Below are positions 24,936 through 33,310 of a DNA stretch of 64,000 nucleotides, in pieces. The notes beneath the pieces were generated by a model. That model searched no databases, was not told where the DNA came from, and saw nothing but the letters and a program-made list of their open reading frames with translations. Source of the DNA: VRUE01 sp963812335 (GTDB taxonomy: Bacteria > Actinomycetota > Thermoleophilia > Solirubrobacterales > 70-9). The first letter of the stretch is position 1. Each line of letters begins with the position of its first letter. A program made the translations under genes and the position numbers. Location: positions 62,001-126,000 of the forward strand of contig CAWEUU010000001.1 in the NCBI GenBank assembly GCA_963812335.1. Reading direction: 5' to 3'.

Positions 24936-27773
24936 ATGCTTGCTCTCGCCGAGCCGCAGGAGCGTGCGATCGCCCACCGCGAGGGACCGCTGCTTCTCAC
25001 CGGAGAGGCGGGGACGGGCAAGTCGGAGGTGCTGGCGCGGCGCTTCGAGCGCCTTGTCGGCGAGGGAATCGAGCCGCATCGCATTCTCGTCGTGACCTCG
25101 ACGCAAGCGACTGCGCGGCGCCACCGGGCGCGGGTGGAGCAGCTCCTCGACCGACCGCTGGAGGAGCTCTGGATCGGCACCTGGGAGGAGACGGCCGAGC
25201 GACTGCTGCGCGGGTACGCGACCGCCGCCAACCTCGATCCCTTCTTCGGCGTGCTCGGCCGGGCCGAGCGTCTGGCGCTGCTGCTCGACCGCATCGATGA
25301 GCTGCCGCTGCGCAGCCGGCAGATCCGCGGCAACCCGGCCGGCCTGCTCGCCCGCCTGCTGGAGCAGATCGACGAGGTCAAGGCTGGCTCGGAGCCGCCT
25401 GAACCCGACCTTGCCGAGCTCGTTGCGGCTCATGACCGGATCCTCACCTCGGCCTGCAGTCTCGACCGGGGCGATGTCTATCTGACGCTGACACGACTCC
25501 TCGAGGACCGTCCCGACGTGCGCACCGCGATCGCGCATCGGTTCGAGTTCACGATGGTCGACGAGTTGGAGGACACGACTCCCGCTCAACGGTCGATCCT
25601 CGCTGCCCTGGTCGCAGAGAACTCGAACCACATGTACACGGTTGACGGAACGGGCGAGTCGCCGGGGGTGTCCGACACCTCGCTGCAGGTCATCGAGCTG
25701 GAGCGGTTGTTCCGGGATCCGCCGACTCGGTTCTGGCGCTGCGCCAGTGAGCGGGCTCAGGCGCAGGCGGTGGCACGGGAGACCGAGCACCTGATCGCAA
25801 AGGGGACGGCACCGGAAGAGATCTGCGTGCTCGTCGAGCGGGAGGAGCACGGCGGGCCGGTCGCGGCGGCGATGGAGGAGCGGGGGATCCCGTTCCACCT
25901 CTCCGGACCGGCTGCGCTGTTCCAGCGACCCGAGGTGCGCGACGCGATCGCCTGGCTGCGCGTGCTTGCCGATCCCGGCGATTCGGCGGCGGCGGCGCGG
26001 GCGTTGACCCGACCGCCCGTGGAGCTGCGCTCTGCGGATCTCGCCCGGCTGACGACGATTGCCAGACGGCGCAAGCTCGACATGGTGTCCGCGTGCGAAG
26101 CCTCGCTGGAAAGCCCGCAGATATCGCCCGAGGCGCGGGAGCGGATCCAGTCCTTCTTGAAGCTCTACGGAACGGCGTCGGCGGTTATCGAGGAGCGGCG
26201 GGCAGATGTCTTCGTCCGCCGGCTCGTCGAGGCGGTCGGGCTGCGACGGCAGCGCCTTTTCGCCGCCCAACCCGAGGTCGCTGAGCGACTGCTGGGCTTG
26301 TCGCGGCTGGCTGAGCTGGCAGCGACCTGGGCACAGCGAGAGCCGAACGGCTCGACCAGGGACTTCGTCCGCCATCTCAGCGCCATCTCAGACGCCGGGG
26401 TCGAACCCAGTGGTGTAAGCGAGCCTCCCGCCAGAAACGCGATCCAGGGGCTGACCCGCACGGCGGTCAAGGGGATGGAGTTCGAGCATGTCTTCGTGCT
26501 GGGCATGGAGCGCGAAGAAGATGCCGAGCGGATCGGCAGGCCGGCGCGGATCGGGCTTGTGCTGTCTCGGGTCGAGAGCGGCGAGGCTCGGCCGTCGCAG
26601 TTCCACGCCGACGCCCTGGCCACGGCTGAAGCAGAGGAGGAGCTGCACGAGGAGGAGCTGTTCGGGCCGGCCGAGGGGCTGCACGCGACCTACCGGGCGC
26701 TGCGCGAGCAGGTGCTGGAGGCGTCCTGGAGGGCGGGCCGCGAGTTGTCGGAGCCGCGGCTCGACACCGCGATCGACGTCAACCGGGCGATCGCCCGCTA
26801 CCTGGAGCTGCTCAAGCTCGCGGCGCTCGCGCAGCGGCCGGGCGAGGAGGCCACGGCGGAGGCGATCGAGGCGGTCAACGGGCTGCTGCGCCAGGTCGCC
26901 ACGCCGGAGCAGCAGACCGAGCTCGACGCCTCCTCGCTCGACTCCTACCTGCTCGGCTCCGAGCGCGAGCGCGAGGGGCGGCGCAAGCTGATCGACGCCC
27001 GCCAGGAGCCCTCACTGGAGGCCTTCCTGCCGCGCCGCGGCGACGGCGCGCTCAGCCTCTCCGCCTCCGACCTCGACCTCTACCTGACCTGCCCGCTGAA
27101 GTACAAGTTCGGGCGCGTCTTCGGCATCCCCCAGGAGCCGACGATCAACCAGCGCTTCGGGATCCTGATCCACAACGTGCTCGAGCGCTTCCACAAGGAA
27201 GGCGACGACCAGGGCAGCGAGGAGGGGCTCAACCGGCTGATGGGCCTGTTCGAGGCGGGCTGGCGGCGCACCGGCTTCCGCAGCAGCGACGACGAGCTGC
27301 AGTTCCGCGACCGCGCACGCCAGGCGATGCGCCTCTACTGGGAGCTGGAGAGCGAGTCGGAGGGAGAGCCGGTCTGGCTGGAGCGCAAGTTCGACATCCG
27401 CATCGGCGAGCACCACGTGCGCGGGCGGGTCGACCGGATCGACCGGCTGCCGGGCGGCGACCACGAGCTGATCGACTACAAGACCGGCGAGCGCAAGAGC
27501 GAAGCGGCGCTGGAGAGCGACCTGCAGCTGGCCCTCTACCGGGTCGCGGCGCGCCAGGCCTGGGACCTCGAGGCGAGCACCGGCAGCTACTACTACGTGC
27601 TCGACGCCGAGAAGGTCGCCGCGCCGGTCGGCCCCGACGACGCCGAGCGGGTCGAGCGCACCGTGCTGCAGGTCGGCGAGGGCGTGCTCGGCCAGGACTT
27701 CGAGCCCCGCCCCTCGCCGAAGGTCTGCAGCTGGTGCGACTACCGTCTGATCTGCCCCGCAGCAGAGAGCTGA
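24936..27773 (+). CDS. UvrD-like helicase fused to RecB-family nuclease (AddB/AdnA-like)
   Basis: 945 residues. The N-terminal SF1 helicase part has Walker A GEAGTGKS (about residue 23-30), a degenerate Walker B (MVDELEDTTPAQ instead of VDEFQDT) and motif V-like TAVKGMEFEHVFVLG. I could not find the motif VI Arg segment (YVAxTRA), so the helicase may be impaired. The C-terminal nuclease shows YLTCPLKYKF, GRVDRIDRLPGGDHELIDYK (PD-(D/E)XK core) and a CSWCDYRLICP tail; together the four Cys match the Fe-S staple of AddB-type nucleases. The role is probably processing of DNA ends in recombination. Codon bias is milder in the first 1.6 kb than in the nuclease part. Confidence 0.82.
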   Translation: MLALAEPQERAIAHREGPLLLTGEAGTGKSEVLARRFERLVGEGIEPHRILVVTSTQATARRHRARVEQLLDRPLEELWIGTWEETAERLLRGYATAANLDPFFGVLGRAERLALLLDRIDELPLRSRQIRGNPAGLLARLLEQIDEVKAGSEPPEPDLAELVAAHDRILTSACSLDRGDVYLTLTRLLEDRPDVRTAIAHRFEFTMVDELEDTTPAQRSILAALVAENSNHMYTVDGTGESPGVSDTSLQVIELERLFRDPPTRFWRCASERAQAQAVARETEHLIAKGTAPEEICVLVEREEHGGPVAAAMEERGIPFHLSGPAALFQRPEVRDAIAWLRVLADPGDSAAAARALTRPPVELRSADLARLTTIARRRKLDMVSACEASLESPQISPEARERIQSFLKLYGTASAVIEERRADVFVRRLVEAVGLRRQRLFAAQPEVAERLLGLSRLAELAATWAQREPNGSTRDFVRHLSAISDAGVEPSGVSEPPARNAIQGLTRTAVKGMEFEHVFVLGMEREEDAERIGRPARIGLVLSRVESGEARPSQFHADALATAEAEEELHEEELFGPAEGLHATYRALREQVLEASWRAGRELSEPRLDTAIDVNRAIARYLELLKLAALAQRPGEEATAEAIEAVNGLLRQVATPEQQTELDASSLDSYLLGSEREREGRRKLIDARQEPSLEAFLPRRGDGALSLSASDLDLYLTCPLKYKFGRVFGIPQEPTINQRFGILIHNVLERFHKEGDDQGSEEGLNRLMGLFEAGWRRTGFRSSDDELQFRDRARQAMRLYWELESESEGEPVWLERKFDIRIGEHHVRGRVDRIDRLPGGDHELIDYKTGERKSEAALESDLQLALYRVAARQAWDLEASTGSYYYVLDAEKVAAPVGPDDAERVERTVLQVGEGVLGQDFEPRPSPKVCSWCDYRLICPAAES

Positions 27774-27813
27774 TTAGACGGCTGCAAACTAGCCAGGCTT
27801 GGTTTTCGCCGTC

Positions 27814-28677
27814 TCAATCTCCCCGCTGTCGGAGAAAATTCTGGAACTCGCGCGCGATCGTGTCTGCGGAGGGCAGCTCGTCGCTGTCCTCGCCCAACTG
27901 CTCGGCCTGATCGGCCTCGATCCGCTCGACCAGTTCGGCGATTTCCGGGTTGGCGGCGACGGCGCGGCCGATCTGCTCCTCGTAGCTCGCCGTTTCCTCC
28001 TCCAGCTCGGTGGCGTCGACGGCGACCCCGGTCAGCCCCTCCAGCCGGCGCAGCAGCGCCAGCGCCGCCTTTGGGTTTGGGACCGCGGAGACGTAGTGCG
28101 GCACCGCCGCCCAGAGGGAGGCGGACGTCATCCCGAGCTGGCGACAGCAGTCGTGGACGACGCCGACGATGCCGGTCGGGCCCTCGTAGTTGGAGCGCTG
28201 CAGGTCCAACTCCTCGACCAGCTGCTCATCCGAAGCGAGACCGGTGATCGGCACCGGAAGGGTGTGCGAGACCTCGGCGACCAGCGCTCCGAGGGTGACG
28301 ACCATCTCCACGCCGAGCGCGTCGGCGGCGGTCGCCACGGTCTCCGAGAAGGTGCGCCAGCGCAGGTTGGGCTCGGTGCCGTCGAAGAGGACGAGGTCAC
28401 GATCGGCCCCGGGGATGCGAATCGCGATCAGGTCGTTCTGCGGCCACTCGATGTGGCGGGCCTGGCCTTCGCTGAGCACGATCGTCGGCCGCGTCGCCTG
28501 GAAGTCGAAGTAGTCCTCGGGGTCGATCTCGGCGATGCGCTCCGCGTCGAAGGAGTCGGCGACCGCACCGAGAGCCGCCGAGGCGGCGCCGGCGGCGTCG
28601 TTCCAGCCGCGAAACGCGCAGACCAGAACCGGCGAGCGCAGCTGGGGGAGGTCCCCGTGCCAGGTCAATGAATCCAC
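27814..28677 (-). CDS. PAC2 family protein (proteasome-assembly-chaperone-like)
   Basis: 287 residues in the PAC2 fold. Recognisable pieces are VLVCAFRGWNDAAGAASAAL at the start, WRTFSETVA, VVTLGALVAEVSHTLPVPITG and a long acidic C-terminal helix. Members are common in actinobacteria that have a 20S proteasome or are conserved proteins of unknown role; archaeal and eukaryotic relatives assist proteasome assembly. No proteasome gene is in the window. The start is GTG at 28677; no ribosome-binding site is obvious. A palindrome lies directly upstream. Confidence 0.85.
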   Translation of the reverse strand: MDSLTWHGDLPQLRSPVLVCAFRGWNDAAGAASAALGAVADSFDAERIAEIDPEDYFDFQATRPTIVLSEGQARHIEWPQNDLIAIRIPGADRDLVLFDGTEPNLRWRTFSETVATAADALGVEMVVTLGALVAEVSHTLPVPITGLASDEQLVEELDLQRSNYEGPTGIVGVVHDCCRQLGMTSASLWAAVPHYVSAVPNPKAALALLRRLEGLTGVAVDATELEEETASYEEQIGRAVAANPEIAELVERIEADQAEQLGEDSDELPSADTIAREFQNFLRQRGD

Positions 28678-28695
28678 AGAATCAGCGTAGACGAT

Positions 28696-28802
28696 GCCTG
28701 GCGTTCGCAGGCCAAGCGGAGCAAGGACGCAGGGAGGCCGAATAGCGGAACCTATTTGGCCGACTGAGGACGCCGCTACGCGCCGGCCTGCGGGCGCCAG
28801 GC
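28696..28802. repeat. palindromic element, CGAATAGC-core family, copy B (reverse orientation)
   Basis: Arms at 28696-28713 and 28785-28802 pair with one or two mismatches (left begins GCCTGGCGTTCGCAGG). On the minus strand the inside reads GCGTCCTCAGTCGGCC, a slightly degenerate core, then GGCCTCCCTGCGTCCTTG, nearly identical to copy A. The right arm overlaps the last nine codons of the half-TauE gene, so the element forms the end of that coding region as well as the gap to the PAC2 gene. Confidence 0.7.
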
Positions 28803-29159
28803 GCGTTTGAACAGGCCGTAGGCGATGAAGAGGACAAGCGCGGCGAAGGACAGTTCGAGCGCGCGCTGCGGCACCTCGTTGGCGACGACGACGCCGATCA
28901 GGACGCCGAGCGGCGAGAGAGCGCCGATCACAACGGCGTCGCGCACGTTCAGGTTGCCGTAGCCGTTCTGCCGCGCCGCTCCGATCAGGGCGACGACGAC
29001 GATCATCAGCAGCGAGGTCGACTCGCCCTCGACCTGGCTGAGGCCGAGGAAGATCGTCAGCGCGGGCACGAAGAGGATGCCGCCGCCGACGCCGACGAGG
29101 CCGCCGGCGAGGCCGCCGACAAGAGCGATCAGGATCGCGATGAGGACGTCGGCGCTCAT
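28776..29159 (-). CDS. half-size TauE/SafE (TSUP) transporter, second subunit
   Basis: 127 residues with about four membrane helices. GGLAGGLVGVGGGILFVPAL is the hallmark repeat of TauE/SafE sulfite/sulfonate exporters, which normally contain two such halves in about 250 residues. Here each half is a separate gene. Its ATG overlaps the stop of the partner gene (ATGA), so the two are translated together and probably form a heterodimer. The last residues (RAWRPQAGA) are encoded by a palindrome arm. Transported anion unknown. Confidence 0.83.
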   Translation of the reverse strand: MSADVLIAILIALVGGLAGGLVGVGGGILFVPALTIFLGLSQVEGESTSLLMIVVVALIGAARQNGYGNLNVRDAVVIGALSPLGVLIGVVVANEVPQRALELSFAALVLFIAYGLFKRAWRPQAGA

Positions 29160-29527
29160 CGTACGATCAGCTCGATCGCGACCCCGACCAGCAGCAGGGC
29201 GAAGAGCAGGGAGACGGCGCGCTGGGGGATCCGCTGCTGGACGGCGGCGCCGACGACGACGCCGAGCACGGCCGGGATCGAGAGCAGCAGGCCGGTGCCG
29301 AAGTGGACGTTTCCGTAGAAGCCCTGGGCGATCGCGCCGAGCAGGCCGATGAAGACGATCGCGCCGAGGCTGGTGCCGGTGGCGAGGCGCTCGCCGTAAC
29401 CGAACCAGAAGATCAGCAGCGGCACGATCACGGTGCCGCCGCCGACGCCGAAGAGGCCGCTGAAGAGTCCGGCCAGGGTGCCCACCGCGACGAGCTTCAG
29501 GGTGCGGTCGGAGGTCGCGCTGTCCAT
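29156..29527 (-). CDS. half-size TauE/SafE (TSUP) transporter, first subunit
   Basis: 123 residues, four predicted helices, with the signature LAGLFSGLFGVGGGTVIVPL and a second-helix GTSLGAIVF. It corresponds to the other half of a classical TauE/SafE exporter and overlaps the following half-size gene by 4 bp. ATG at 29527 or the GTG 3 bp upstream could start it. The leader contains the CAGATATGCAC repeat. It diverges from otsB. Confidence 0.83.
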   Translation of the reverse strand: MDSATSDRTLKLVAVGTLAGLFSGLFGVGGGTVIVPLLIFWFGYGERLATGTSLGAIVFIGLLGAIAQGFYGNVHFGTGLLLSIPAVLGVVVGAAVQQRIPQRAVSLLFALLLVGVAIELIVR

Positions 29528-29553
29528 CACAACGCTTCGCGCTTCGCTCGCGG

Positions 29554-29602
29554 CGCGAAGAGCCAGATATGCACGCTTGCTCGCTCCGCGCTCATGGGCG
29601 CG
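29554..29602. repeat. CAGATATGCAC repeat, copy 2
   Basis: This 49-bp stretch matches 15722-15770 closely, including the shared CAGATATGCAC and TCGCTCCGCGCTCAT blocks. It fills the divergent gap between the TauE pair and otsB and runs into the first codons of the otsB frame, so it may contain one or both promoters or place the otsB start inside a repeat. Confidence 0.6.
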
Positions 29603-30433
29603 ATACTAAGCGCAGTGTCTCCCGAAACCGGCAGAGGGGAGCGCGAGACGGAGCTCGGGCCGCTTGTGCGGCTGCGGGACGATCCTGCGCGCGCGGCAAT
29701 CTTCACTGACGTGGATGGCACGCTGGCGCCGATCGTCGCCCGACCCGAGGAAGCGGCGGTGCCGGCCCGCGCGAGCGAGCTGCTGGCGCGACTGAGCGAG
29801 CGCTACGGCCTGGTCGGTTGCGTCTCCGGGCGGCAGGCCGGGGAGGCGCGGCGGCTGGTCGGGGTCGACGGGATCGCCTACGCCGGCAACCACGGGCTCG
29901 AACTGCTGCTGCCCGGCGAGGACGTGCCGCGCTTCGACCCGGCCCTGCAGGGGCGCGAGGGCGACGCGGCGAACTTCCTCGCCGAGTCGCCCGTCGACCT
30001 CGATGCCGCGGGCCTGCGACGCGAGGACAAGGGCCCGATCCAGGCGCTGCACTGGCGCGGGGCCGAGGACGAGAAGGCGGCTGAGGGACAGGCGCACGAG
30101 ATCGCCGCATCGGCGGGGCGGGCGGACCTGGAGCTGCGCTGGGGCCGCAAGGTGCTCGAGCTGCGCCCTCCCGGCGGTGGCGGCAAGGACGCCGCCGTGG
30201 CGGCGTTGCTGGCCGCCGACGGCCTCACCGCAGCGGCCTACGCGGGCGACGACCGCACCGACCTCGATGCCTTCCGGCGCCTGCGCGAGCTGGCCGAGGA
30301 GGGCGAGCTGGAGAGCGCTATCTGCATCGGCATCGCCTCCGAGGAGGGGCCGGCGGAGATCGCCGCCGAGGCTGACCTGACCGTCGACGGGCCCGAGGGC
30401 TGGCTGGCGCTGCTCGAGTCGCTGGCGGGATAG
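29594..30433 (+). CDS. otsB: trehalose-6-phosphate phosphatase
   Basis: 279 residues of the HAD superfamily. Motif I DVDGTLAPI (nucleophile Asp near residue 39), motif II CVSGR, YAGNHGLEL typical of OtsB, and motif IV GDDRTDLDAF near residue 222. It removes phosphate from trehalose-6-phosphate to give trehalose, a stress protectant. No OtsA synthase is nearby. ATG at 29594 lies within a repeat and has no clear ribosome site; GTG at 29615 is an alternative. The next gene follows after 7 bp. Confidence 0.9.
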   Translation: MGAILSAVSPETGRGERETELGPLVRLRDDPARAAIFTDVDGTLAPIVARPEEAAVPARASELLARLSERYGLVGCVSGRQAGEARRLVGVDGIAYAGNHGLELLLPGEDVPRFDPALQGREGDAANFLAESPVDLDAAGLRREDKGPIQALHWRGAEDEKAAEGQAHEIAASAGRADLELRWGRKVLELRPPGGGGKDAAVAALLAADGLTAAAYAGDDRTDLDAFRRLRELAEEGELESAICIGIASEEGPAEIAAEADLTVDGPEGWLALLESLAG

Positions 30434-30440
30434 GCGCGCG

Positions 30441-30953
30441 ATGCCCTACACCGACCTGCTGCGGGTCACGGTCTTCCTCGCCGGCGCCGAGGCGACCGCG
30501 CTCGGGGCAATCACGGCGCTCGCCGCCGGCCGCGACGACGACGCGACGACCGCGATCGTCGCGATCGCCTGGTGGGCGATCGCTCTGGTTGTCGGCATCT
30601 GGCTGGGCAGGCCGACGCGCGCCGCCGACGGCGTCCGCGACGCGCTCGCCCGCGCCCGCACGGCCACCTCGCTGCCCGACGACTCCCCCGCCCGGATCGC
30701 CGTCCTGCGGCTCTGGCCGATCGGCCTGACCGCGATCGCCGCCGGCGTCCTCGGCGCGATCTTCCCCGGCGTCGCCGCGATCGGCGCCGGCTACGCGCTG
30801 CTGGTCGCGCTGACGATCCGCACCCGCGAGGCCGCGGTGCTCGCGGTCGAGCAGCGCGACGGCGTCAAGTTCCACGTCGTCCCCAACTCTGCCCTGCGCC
30901 CGATCGAGCTGGTGCGGACGCCGGGGCTGCGCAGCGACCGGCTGCGGGCATAG
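30441..30953 (+). CDS. hypothetical integral membrane protein
   Basis: 170 residues with about four membrane helices in two pairs (VTVFLAGAEATALGAITALA and AIAWWAIALVVGIWLG; then LRLWPIGLTAIAAGVLGAIF and IGAGYALLVAL) separated by an Arg/Asp-rich loop, plus a soluble tail ending near ELVRTPGLRSDRLRA. It starts 7 bp after otsB, so it is probably cotranscribed. I do not recognise the family. Confidence 0.72.
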   Translation: MPYTDLLRVTVFLAGAEATALGAITALAAGRDDDATTAIVAIAWWAIALVVGIWLGRPTRAADGVRDALARARTATSLPDDSPARIAVLRLWPIGLTAIAAGVLGAIFPGVAAIGAGYALLVALTIRTREAAVLAVEQRDGVKFHVVPNSALRPIELVRTPGLRSDRLRA

Positions 30954-31135
30954 CGGCGCCGCTCGCAGAGAATCACCTCATAAACCGCCGCCTCCTCCGC
31001 TTCGCGTCCGGGGGCGGCGGCTACGCGCCATATCGGCGCCGCTCGCAGAGAATCACCTCATAAACCGCCGCCTCCTCCGCTTCGCGTCCGGGGGCGGCGG
31101 CTACGCGCCATATCGGCGCCGCTCGCAGAGAATCA
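30954..31135 (+). repeat. 80-bp tandem repeat, 2.3 copies
   Basis: Two identical 80-bp units (30954-31033 and 31034-31113) are followed by the first 22 bp of a third (31114-31135). Each unit starts CGGCGCCGCTCGCAGAG and contains a hairpin, CCGCCGCC with GGCGGCGG. The array lies between the convergent membrane-protein and polX genes, with the last partial unit running to AATCAGAT, which resembles the CAGATATGCAC repeat. The repeated hairpin could act as a multi-step terminator. Confidence 0.9.
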
Positions 31136-31149
31136 GATCGTGATGCTCG

Positions 31150-32880
31150 CTAATTGGTTGTTCTAAGGAGGGACCTGAACTTGCGCCAGCTGCGGGTGTT
31201 GGCGACGTCCTCCGCCGTCAGCCAGGCGCGCCGCGCGGTCGCCACGGCGTAGGCCATGTTGTCGAGCGTGTCGACGCCGTGGGCGTCGGTGTTGAGCACG
31301 ATCTTCACGCCGGCTTCCTTGGCCAGGCGGGCGTGGTGCTCGGAGAGGTCGCGGCGGTTGGGGTTGCCGTTGATCTCGAGCATCGTGCCGGTGCGCGCGG
31401 CGGCCTCGACCACCGCCTCGACATCTATCTCGTAGGGCTCGCGGCGGCCGATCAGGCGGCCGGTGAGGTGGCCGATGCAATCGACGTCCGGGTTCTCGAT
31501 CGCGGCCAGCATGCGCTCGGTCATCGCCGCGCCGGAGATCGAGAACGAGGTGTGGACGCTGGCGACGGTCCAGTCGAGCGCGGCGACCAGCTCGTCGGGG
31601 TAGTCGAGCGAGCCGTCGAGGCCGATGTTGATCTCCGAGCCGGCGAGCAGGCGGAAGCCGCGCCTGCCCTCGTTCCACTCGGCGATCTCCTCGATCCGCT
31701 GCCAGAGCCGCTCGGCGGTGACGTGGTCGCCGAAGCCGTGGCTGGCCGAGTGGTCGGTGATCGCCATGTAGGCGTAGCCGCGCTCGCGCCCGGCGTCCGC
31801 CATCTCCTCCAGCGTGTTGCGCCCGTCGGAGAGGGTCGTGTGCGAGTGCAGGTCGCCGCGCACGTCGTCGAGCTCGATCAGGTCCGGCAGCCCCCCTTCG
31901 CGCGCCGCCCCCAGCTCGCCGCGGCCCTCGCGCAGCTCCGGCTCGATGTAGGCGTAGCCGAGTCGGTCGTAGACATCGGCCTCGCTCACGCAGAGCGTCG
32001 TCTCGCCGCTCTCGCTCTCGACGATGCCGTGCTCGGAGACCGAGAGGCCGCGCGCGACCGCCTCTTCGCGCAGCTGCACGTTGTGCGCCGCCGAGCCGGT
32101 GAAGTGCTGCAGCAGGTTGCCGAAAGCCTGCGGCGGCACGATCCGCAGATCGACCGAGATCCCGTTGTGGGTCTGCGCCCGCAGCCCGTTCGGCCCCGGC
32201 TTGCCCGCGGCCGCGATCAGCGCGTGGCCGGCGAGGTGCTCGGCCAGGGCCGCCGGCTCCTCCGCGGTGGCGATCAGGTCGATGTCCTTGCAGGTCTCGG
32301 CCCAGCGCCGCGCCGATCCCGCGACCTCGACCCGGTTGGCGGCCGGGTGCTCGCGCAGCGCCTCCGCCAGCTGCTCGGCGATCGGCCGCACGGCGGAGAG
32401 CAACACGCGCCCCGGGCCCTCGCCGGGCTCGCCCAGCCGCTCCAGCGCGGCCAGCACGTTCTCCTCGGCCTTCGGCCCGAGGCCCTGCACGTCGCGCACC
32501 CTTTCCGCCTCCGCGGCGGCCTTCAGGTCATCCAGCGAGGTGACGCCGAGCTCGTCGAAGAGCAGCTTCGCCGTCTTCGCCCCGACGCCGGGCACGCGCG
32601 TCACCTCGATCAGCGTCGGCGGGAACTTCGCCTTCAGCTTCGCCGCCGCGGGAATCTCGCCGGTCGCAAGCAGGGCGTCGATCTTCTCCGCCAGCGTCTT
32701 GCCGACCCCTGGGATCTCGGTCGCGCGCCCGGCGGCCGCCAGCTCGGCGACCGAGAGCGGGCTTTCGCGGATCGCCTTGGCGGCGCTCGAGTAGGCGAGC
32801 ACCCGGTATTTGACCGCGCCGTCGAGCTCGTACAACACCCCCAACTCTTCCAGCGCGGCGGCGATCTCGGCGTTCGTCAT
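31150..32880 (-). CDS. polX: DNA polymerase X with PHP phosphoesterase domain
   Basis: 576 residues. N-terminal helix-hairpin-helix units (VAELAAAGRATEIPGVGKTL and VTRVPGVGAKTAKLLFDELG), then a Pol-beta-like nucleotidyltransferase site (GSARRWAETCKDIDLI, with the metal-binding Asp pair), and a C-terminal PHP domain (DLHSHTTLSDGRNTLEEM, ITDHSASHGFG, VASVHTSF, LEINGNP, NTDAHG). Bacterial PolX fills short gaps in base-excision repair and removes 3' ends through PHP. The HDF-like metal ligands all seem intact. ATG start at 32880. The gene diverges from trxA. Confidence 0.95.
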   Translation of the reverse strand: MTNAEIAAALEELGVLYELDGAVKYRVLAYSSAAKAIRESPLSVAELAAAGRATEIPGVGKTLAEKIDALLATGEIPAAAKLKAKFPPTLIEVTRVPGVGAKTAKLLFDELGVTSLDDLKAAAEAERVRDVQGLGPKAEENVLAALERLGEPGEGPGRVLLSAVRPIAEQLAEALREHPAANRVEVAGSARRWAETCKDIDLIATAEEPAALAEHLAGHALIAAAGKPGPNGLRAQTHNGISVDLRIVPPQAFGNLLQHFTGSAAHNVQLREEAVARGLSVSEHGIVESESGETTLCVSEADVYDRLGYAYIEPELREGRGELGAAREGGLPDLIELDDVRGDLHSHTTLSDGRNTLEEMADAGRERGYAYMAITDHSASHGFGDHVTAERLWQRIEEIAEWNEGRRGFRLLAGSEINIGLDGSLDYPDELVAALDWTVASVHTSFSISGAAMTERMLAAIENPDVDCIGHLTGRLIGRREPYEIDVEAVVEAAARTGTMLEINGNPNRRDLSEHHARLAKEAGVKIVLNTDAHGVDTLDNMAYAVATARRAWLTAEDVANTRSWRKFRSLLRTTN

Positions 32881-32923
32881 ACTCGCAACATAGGGATGCT
32901 TCGCGGAGGCCGTGGACCCTCGC

Positions 32924-32940
32924 TATACTTTTTGAAGTAT
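32924..32940 (+). promoter_or_regulatory. possible trxA promoter and overlapping inverted repeat
   Basis: TATACT (32924-32929) is a good -10 hexamer 48 bp before the trxA GTG. It overlaps ATACTT-TTTG-AAGTAT (32925-32940), a perfect 6-bp inverted repeat that could be an operator. The -35 is not obvious. AT-rich compared with its surroundings. Confidence 0.35.
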
Positions 32941-32977
32941 TGAGCTCTGAAACTCGACCCTTGGGAGACCGATACCA

Positions 32978-33304
32978 GTGACCGGCAAGCTGACCGACGT
33001 TACCGACGGCAACTTCAAGTCCGACGTGCTCGAGGCCGACGGCCCTGTGCTCGTCGACTTCTGGGCCCCCTGGTGCGGCCCCTGCCGCGTCGTCCACCCG
33101 GTCCTCGAGGAGATCGACGCCGAGCGCGACGACCTCAAGATCGTCAGCCTCAACGTCGACGAGAACCAGCAGACAGCAGCCCAGTACGAAGTCCTCTCGA
33201 TCCCGACCCTGCTGCTCTTCAAGGACGGGGCGATCGCGAAGAAAGTCGTCGGGGCGATGCCGAAGCGACGCCTCGAGGCCGAGCTCGAGCCGGCCCTCGC
33301 CTAA
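32978..33304 (+). CDS. trxA: thioredoxin
   Basis: 108 residues, standard length. The active site is WAPWCGPCR with redox Cys33 and Cys36, the buried Asp is in LVDFWA, and the cis-Pro is in SIPTLLLF. It is the cytosolic disulfide reductant used by ribonucleotide reductase, peroxiredoxins and others. GTG start at 32978, with GGGAG upstream at a slightly long distance. A tautomerase gene follows 6 bp after the stop. Confidence 0.95.
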   Translation: MTGKLTDVTDGNFKSDVLEADGPVLVDFWAPWCGPCRVVHPVLEEIDAERDDLKIVSLNVDENQQTAAQYEVLSIPTLLLFKDGAIAKKVVGAMPKRRLEAELEPALA

Positions 33305-33310
33305 CGGCGC

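Noticed and set aside
30954..31135. Possible CRISPR array at the tandem repeat
   Set aside because: The units are contiguous and identical, with no variable spacers and no cas genes in the window.
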